Assembly (NCBI RefSeq): GCF_945859705.1
Contig: NC_079136.1
Span: 98,579,120 to 98,643,119, forward strand
DNA length: 64,000 nucleotides
Origin: Episyrphus balteatus
Lineage: Eukaryota > Arthropoda > Insecta > Diptera > Syrphidae
Direction of reading: 5' to 3'
This document shows positions 57,787-64,000 of the stretch, in pieces (within the stretch, counting starts at the first letter, position 1; each line of letters opens with the position of its first letter). The translations under genes were made by a program, and so were the position numbers. The notes below the pieces were generated by a model. The model worked only from the letters and a program-made list of their open reading frames with translations. It did no database searches and had not been told where the DNA came from.

Positions 57787-60700
57787 AGTATTTACAGTCA
57801 GAGTCAGAAAAAAGTTAGAAAAATAAAAATCAAACAGTCCTAAGCTTCGATTTCACTATGAGAAGGCCAAGGTTATTCAACTCGACACCAAATTGAATAT
57901 GGCGCCCTCTAGAGGCAAAAATCATAGAGTAAAATAAATTAAATTTAAAGCGGCTCTGCATATACCTATTTTAAGTTCAAAAACTTAAACTCGACTACTC
58001 TAAAAGCACCCCCTAAAAAGTATGAAAAAAGAAAATAAACACATCTTGGTTATGTGATTTTTTTATTATTTTGAAAAAGTGATAACAAGTCTTAACTTCA
58101 AAACCAACATCTCAAACGATTGCCTTTTTGAATTCAATATTAAATTCATCTAGTCCATTTAAGTGCTCTGTTTTTTTTTCCTTTTAAGCATTTATTTTGA
58201 ATGATGGGATACCATTTCAAGTGTTGCATGTTTCTGTAACTAAGTGATTAATCTTTTCACCCTATGAACACAGCAATAAAAATAGAAATCCCTTTTATAA
58301 GGATGACTTGGAAAAAAATCGAAAAACAATCCTTTGCAGGCGGATTTCTCTCAATCACGATTGAACTGGCGGCCTCCAAGTTGGACTACTTGCTGATTCG
58401 CTTAACTACCTTCATTAGAGTCCAACAAGCAAAGTCATCAGTCGTACTGCTTGAACTGACAAGTCATACATACATATACATACATAATACCGCCTTCATT
58501 CTCTAGCCTATATAAAATCTTACATGTAGATGGCGGGCGTCGTCGTTATGCCCTTCTGCCAAGATGGGATTTATTTTTCGTTCGTGTGCCAAAAAAGATG
58601 AAAATGACAGAAGAACGCGCCAAAAGCCATGTTCCAATATCGATTGCCCAAGTAACATAATTACCTCGCAGTGTGATTGTGATACCAAAAATAAATCAGG
58701 GATAAACCCAGCCAACAGCCAGCATCATTGATACCAATGGATGGTGTAAAGAACGCGACGAAAGTGTGAGGAAAGCCTCTAAATTACGCCCGATGGATGA
58801 AGACGAAGAGACTATGGCTACATAAGAACACCAGATCGGATATCATGATGCTCTTGTCTGTTCATACGTAACAAAGCAGCGCGACGACAGCAACGTGCAG
58901 CGAAAGTGAGGAGGAGTTGCCATTGAACATGCACCAGAACGCAAGCATACTCCAGCCCAGCGCCAGTAGTAAATGTACCATTCTCCCACACATGGCCAAA
59001 GAACGACGGATGTAAGAATAGACAATTCATTCTCCGGACAATTAATAAGTCCGGGACTTTGCGCAAGAAATTCGCATGAATTCAATAGACCATTGGACAG
59101 CAGGTGTGCACGCAATCTTTATCTGATACCATAAGAGATGAATGCACTCTCTTCAGCCTCTCGTCGAGTCTATGGATTGGAAAATCGACTCTGTCTGCAT
59201 TTCATTCGTTGTGTATCATGGTTTTTGTGGTATTTCAAATAGAAAATGTATATTTCGAGTTCAAGTCTCAAGATCTTTTGAGAGGAGGATGTTGAAGACT
59301 TTTTTGTGCATTGTCGGGGCCGGGACTATATTCCAGACCGTCTTACTCTCCCACCCCATTTATTAAATGTATCCGTACATAGTACCTATATCTAACACGA
59401 GCAATTGCACTTTAATTTATGGAATTTAAATTGGATTTTCTTGTTTGGAACACGTCAGCAGCTCTGTACCCCAGGCCCGAGGACATTGAATGACTTATTC
59501 ACTTATGCATGGAAGTTTTTTTTTTTTTTCTGTGTATTTTCAAACTTTTACCGCGTAGAAGGATTTTAGCTTCACATACATGGAAGGGCGGCCAGAATTA
59601 ATTGAAATATCGATGGTAAATAGTTTATCATCGTTTGATTGTCTAGCTAGATAATAGAGTATAAGCGGCATATTGAGAGGAAATTTTTGAAGGTGGACAA
59701 TAATGGTTAGCAGAAGATTACTCTATAAGAATATCAATTTTAATAGAAAAGTATAGTAAAGGAGGAGGAGTAGCTATATAGAATGTCGTCGGTAGATAAT
59801 GTAACAGCTTTTGATTTATCTAGGTCGTATCTTAATGTTGCTTTTATCAGATTCGCATCTTTGCCACTGGTTAATCGATTTTAAAGAAGGTGTGTTTTTG
59901 TGTTTGGGGTTATTTATGCAACCAGTTTTAATTGAAGATAACGAAGATTTATTTTAGGACACAATGATATTATGTAGGTTATTTAAAATCGGCGTGGGTA
60001 TTTTGTTTGAATAAGCATACTGAGCTTATTTAGACTTAAAATTATTTTTTAGTATAAATGTCACAGTTATAAATGAAGAAGAATATTGAAACGTTTTCTT
60101 GATAATATACACAATCTTAACTACATTTATCATACACCTACGATCTATAAATTCATGGTTGACAATTGAAAACTGTGAGTTCGTCAAAATTTTAATGATT
60201 TGGTGCTGAATTGACTTCTTAGCTGGGAATAACTAAGCCCAGAATAGTCCCCAGGAAGTCAAACTTTAACGTTGAAAAACTGTAATCTGAAGAAAACGGC
60301 ACAGCCTAGAGGAAACTGTCTTAAGAATTTGCTAGAAATCTTTCATAACATTATGCAGCTCCTGAATACTGCGAATTAGAAATAGAACTACCACCGATGA
60401 AGTATTGGTTCAACTGAAAAAAAAATGTCTGGAGCGAAAAAAAAGTATCAGATGGAATGTCGTGAAGGCAAAGAAATTCAGAGCCTTTTTAACAGATTCA
60501 GGTTCCGAATTTGTTCAATGTTCAATGACATGTAACTGATTAAAAAGTTACGCATTTAACTTTCGGAAAATCTTCTTCTTCAATTAATTGAGGTGCGAAA
60601 TTTCAAACCGCTAGCAAAAGATCGAGCTGACTTTAAAAAATGGTTTGCAGAGGCCTTGACACTAACAGAAAATAGTCTCATTGTAACCTACTTTCAGTTA

Positions 60701-63700
60701 GTGCAAAAATGTTGGTTCTAAGAAAAATGCATTTGCAATTCTTCAGAGTATTAGAACAGAACGGACCAAAGACAATGACAAACAACATTGATCTAATTGT
60801 GGCAGAAACATTCTCCAGTGCTAGCCCAATGACCTAACCAAACCTAAGCTCAAAACTTGAGGCACAGTTGTCATTATCCTCAAAGTGACTCCAATGATTT
60901 CATGGATCACGAATATAAATTACACTAATATCACCAAATTATAATTTCGATAATTTATCGACGAATGTGTAAGTCGAACTCAATTATATTCCTACAGTTT
61001 AAGCCCTCATTGTGTTAAATTCCATGAAGATACCAAAAATGAAGGTTCCAAATACTCATGTCACTTAGAAGAGTGTCATAAACAAATCTACAACAAATCC
61101 CTCCTAGTGAATTCTGCGAATACATTCTTCATTTTTCAAAAACTCACCTATCCTTTCTTGATAACTGATCTCGATATCTTTCAGCTTCACATTACATTAA
61201 AATAACCATCTACACATGTTAAAGAAGACAAGATTTCTGACAAACAAGTGCCCTCCTGGGACAACAACACCAATACCCTGATGGTTAAAATTGTGAATGC
61301 AAACGACCACAATTATTTTCTGCCACGCACCCATCAACATACTACTTATCAATCGACGCCTGTTTCCTATCAATATTCATCATCAATCTTTAAAAAATTA
61401 TTTACTACAATAGCCCTATACGACCGATCGATGTATAAAAAATGTTGTCGCTTTTGACATCGAAGCAAAACATTTGTGTATTGTTTAGTCTGTACACTTG
61501 TAGAAGGGGCCACTTGAAGTCAGACAATTTGTACCTACTGCGTTCTGATTAATCCTTCTATAGAATTGATTTTTTTTTTCGAATTCCTTCGGCCATCGCA
61601 TTGTAATATACGAGTTCGTAAGTGAATTGATGGATAGATCAGACAGTTGGACAGACAGATCGATTGATTCTCTCTTGTGTGGTGTACTTAAGAAAAATTA
61701 ATTCATGATCATTGGCAAGATCATAATTATACGTAGCTGTTTTTTGTTCTTCTCCCGTACTGATTGATGGAAAGAACTCGAATTTCTATTAGAGACTGTT
61801 TAGAATACAAATCTCAGCAGGAGGCATTCAGGCTCAGTTTACAAAAATCAACTGAGAGAAATCGAAAATTTATGTACACCTCCAAAAAATAGTGCTACTA
61901 GATACTTTTGTCAAAACTTTATGATAAACATTTTATTTAAAAATCGATACGGTGATGATTTTTATTGACATATCTTAACAAAAACAATTTGCTGTGAATT
62001 TGTTACTGGGTCATTTCCCACATCATCATTGACACGCATCTAATTTATTCTTTTTATTAAATTTATGATTATTGGAGATGCATAAACGTGGATTAAGCGA
62101 TTAGTCATGTGCGTTTTCTCAACAAAAAAAAAAGGTGTAAGATATTTAAATGGACAAAAGGGATTAGTTTAGATAAAATTAGAGGATTAGACTGAATTGG
62201 GATAATAGCTTTTTAATAGATCGGTTATAATACCTTAATTTGTTATTTTTTCAACAATGTTTAGTTGAGAAATTAGGCGTGGGGTAAGGCGTCAAAGCTT
62301 CTTTTTATATTCTTAAAAGTAAAGTCGCTAAATAAAGGTAAAAATATTTCAACTTTAAATAGTCGATGCTTAAGGTTGATTAGCACAAAAATTATCACAA
62401 ACAAAAATGAAGAAATTTCTGAGGAATGTTGTTTGATTCTTAATTACAAGCTACTTGTTCATTATGTGAAAAAGGTAAACGTTTTTCCAGCCCAAGGAAA
62501 ACAAAAATGAACACACCCACCCACAACCCACACCAAAGCAGCATTAATTATGTTTGTTTCTTTTCCTTGGGGACATAAGAAAACTGAACATAGATTCGTG
62601 GTTGTTAGTAATTAGATTAAAATGTGGCATCGAGTTGACTTAAACTAATTGGTTACAAATTGGAAATAGTGTGAAAATTAGGCTTCTACAGACAAAACAA
62701 AAAACCACTCCTTTTATTTGTTATGACGTTATGAGAATTCTTGTCATTCGGAACTAATTAACGGTCATGTGAGGGTTTAGGTTTGAACAAACAAAACAAA
62801 ACAAAACAAAAAAAACACAAAAGAAGGGATTGAATGTGTTTGATGTTTTTTTGTTTATTTTTGTACCAGAAGAAATGTATTTTTAGAGCCGATAAACTAT
62901 TCGTTGCACAGCTTTGCCATTTTTAACAGAAATATTTTAAATAGTTTGTGATAATGAGATCAAATACAAGCTTTTTCGAGATTTTTTTTACTATTGTCTT
63001 TCGGATTTCAAATTTAATTGTTTGGTTACTGAAACAAATTATTTTCGGGACGCTAGCAACCACCCCATTTAGAAGTAGTCTCCTGGATGTTCAAAAAAGA
63101 CAAGGAACTGACATGGTGCTTACTCTAAACTGCCATCGAACGATAGCTAATTGTGTACAGCCCAATTGTGGAATGCCCAAGTTTAAAACCGATAATTTTT
63201 TAGGATAGGGATAGCCCAAACAACTCAGCAGTCCAGAACCCTACTCCATTAAAAATCAATGGAGTATCATATTGCTGAAAGATTTTGTTTTGAAAATAAT
63301 TTCAGAAGAACAGTAATACAATGAAAAACTTCCTTATGGGACTTCTTGAACTACGAGGGTCTAAAAACACAAAAACTTTAACTACTTTAAAAGTAAGAAC
63401 AATGTATCACATAACAAAAAGAACGAACAATATTCCATTTTTATATCCTGACAAAATCTACTTAAATTTTTTCAGTTTTGCAAGAATGACTTGGCTATCC
63501 AAAATAATTGCAAATAATAAATTCGTGTTATTTCTATCATATAAGAAGTTCAAACGATAATCATGCAGCAGAAAAAGAACTCTTAATGGCTATAGGCAAC
63601 TCTCTTTTCAATTCTGTCAACACATTCATTATGCCAAAACAAAATATTCTCAAACTCAAAGTCGTGCCAAAAACATTTTGAATGTGAAAGATAGATAGCC

Positions 63701-64000
63701 TCATCGAAAACATGCCCCACATTCTCTTTATTAACACCCGCGGATTCAACACTATTTCTATAATAGAGTAGAGTTCTTCCATGCCAAAACTATCCAATTG
63801 ATGTTACTATATCCATCACTCATACGAATCACTTCCTGATTAGGTACAAAAACGATAAAAATGTAAATTCAATTCTATCCGCGCGTACAGTTCGGAACAA
63901 CCGTAGATCACACTCAACACACACAAACAAACTAGGAAAATCGGACTTCTCAAAAGATATGGAAGTTCGTCAGTCTTCTGTTTTATGTTTTTTTTTTTTT
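57787..64000. other. Intronic sequence with a GC-richer block at 58.3-59.4 kb
   Basis: The block 58.3-59.4 kb is visibly less AT-rich and gives several overlapping 60-90 codon frames on both strands, none with a recognised domain. The word GCGCCCTCTAGAGGCAAA at 57902-57919 is shared with 28.8 kb. Around 60.6-61.2 kb, frames such as FKPLAKDRADFKKWFAEALT and a Cys/His-containing segment, SCHLEECHKQIYNKS, could be decayed coding DNA. A (CAAAA)n run lies at about 62.79-62.82 kb. The last 1 kb shows no supported gene. Confidence 0.4.

Larger units (their letters stand above)
4016..64000 (-). other. Very long upstream intron of the FGF gene (inferred)
   Basis: The FGF exon needs a preceding exon that encodes the signal peptide and the first beta-strands and ends in phase 1. 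I scanned the minus strand for such a segment next to a GT donor and found none, so I infer that the coding exon lies to the right of the window. On that reading nearly all of the window is intron, populated by a tRNA gene, mobile elements and tandem repeats described separately. Drosophila bnl also has large regulatory introns. Non-coding 5' exons could be hidden here, the best candidate being the GC-richer segment near 51.8-52.4 kb. Confidence 0.5.

Noticed and set aside
1..64000. CRISPR arrays, bacterial operons, prophages or rRNA genes
   Set aside because: None is present. The repeats lack regular spacers, splice signals and a Pol III tRNA gene show eukaryotic DNA, and no rRNA sequence was recognised.

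Overview
The window looks like non-coding DNA inside a large gene of a dipteran insect, probably a brachyceran fly. The reasons are an AT-rich background, almost no long open reading frames, fly-like splice signals, a Jockey-type non-LTR retrotransposon, many short non-autonomous DNA elements, and one recognisable insect fibroblast growth factor (FGF) exon. I cannot name the species. All coordinates and mismatch counts were read by eye.

Host genes. The clearest host coding sequence is a 104-bp internal exon on the minus strand (3912-4015). It encodes the central beta-strands of an FGF domain and best fits branchless (bnl). It has a good acceptor and donor. I found neither the preceding nor the following FGF-core exon in the window. 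If that is right, 1-3911 is part of the downstream intron and most or all of 4016-64000 is one very long upstream intron, although unrecognised 5' exons could lie within it. One tRNA-Thr(AGT) gene sits inside this intron on the opposite strand (28426-28499), with a small trailer hairpin and a T-run. Weaker candidates are a GC-richer open segment on the minus strand near 51.8-52.1 kb, a membrane-protein-like fragment at 47.5-47.8 kb, and possible decayed coding sequence at 5.9-6.6 kb and 60.6-61.2 kb.

Mobile DNA. Two 5'-truncated copies of one Jockey-like retrotransposon (4663-5030 and 22734-24502) are nearly identical where they overlap. The longer copy keeps an open reverse transcriptase frame and a clear target-site duplication. 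Non-autonomous DNA elements are abundant: a 1.37-kb inverted-repeat element filled with degenerate ~150-bp units (7672-9040); two 431-bp elements carrying a tRNA-like Pol III promoter (9122-9552 and 50946-51376); a ~1.4-kb element with CACTGGTCTGCAA ends (35547-36938); a piggyBac-type MITE in a minisatellite (39995-40235); and a near-perfect 2-kb palindrome (41652-43672). A composite repeat at about 30.78-33.60 kb carries ~129-bp tandem units and a nested inverted-repeat element.

Other repeats. There is a three-copy 170-bp tandem array at 57273-57786, in which each unit holds a TATA-like motif, and a diverged repeat family at about 47.8, 54.3 and 56.9 kb. The rest is AT-rich intronic sequence in which I see no supported gene. 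The genes do not form an operon or pathway; the theme is one developmental signalling gene whose huge intron has collected mobile elements and a tRNA gene.
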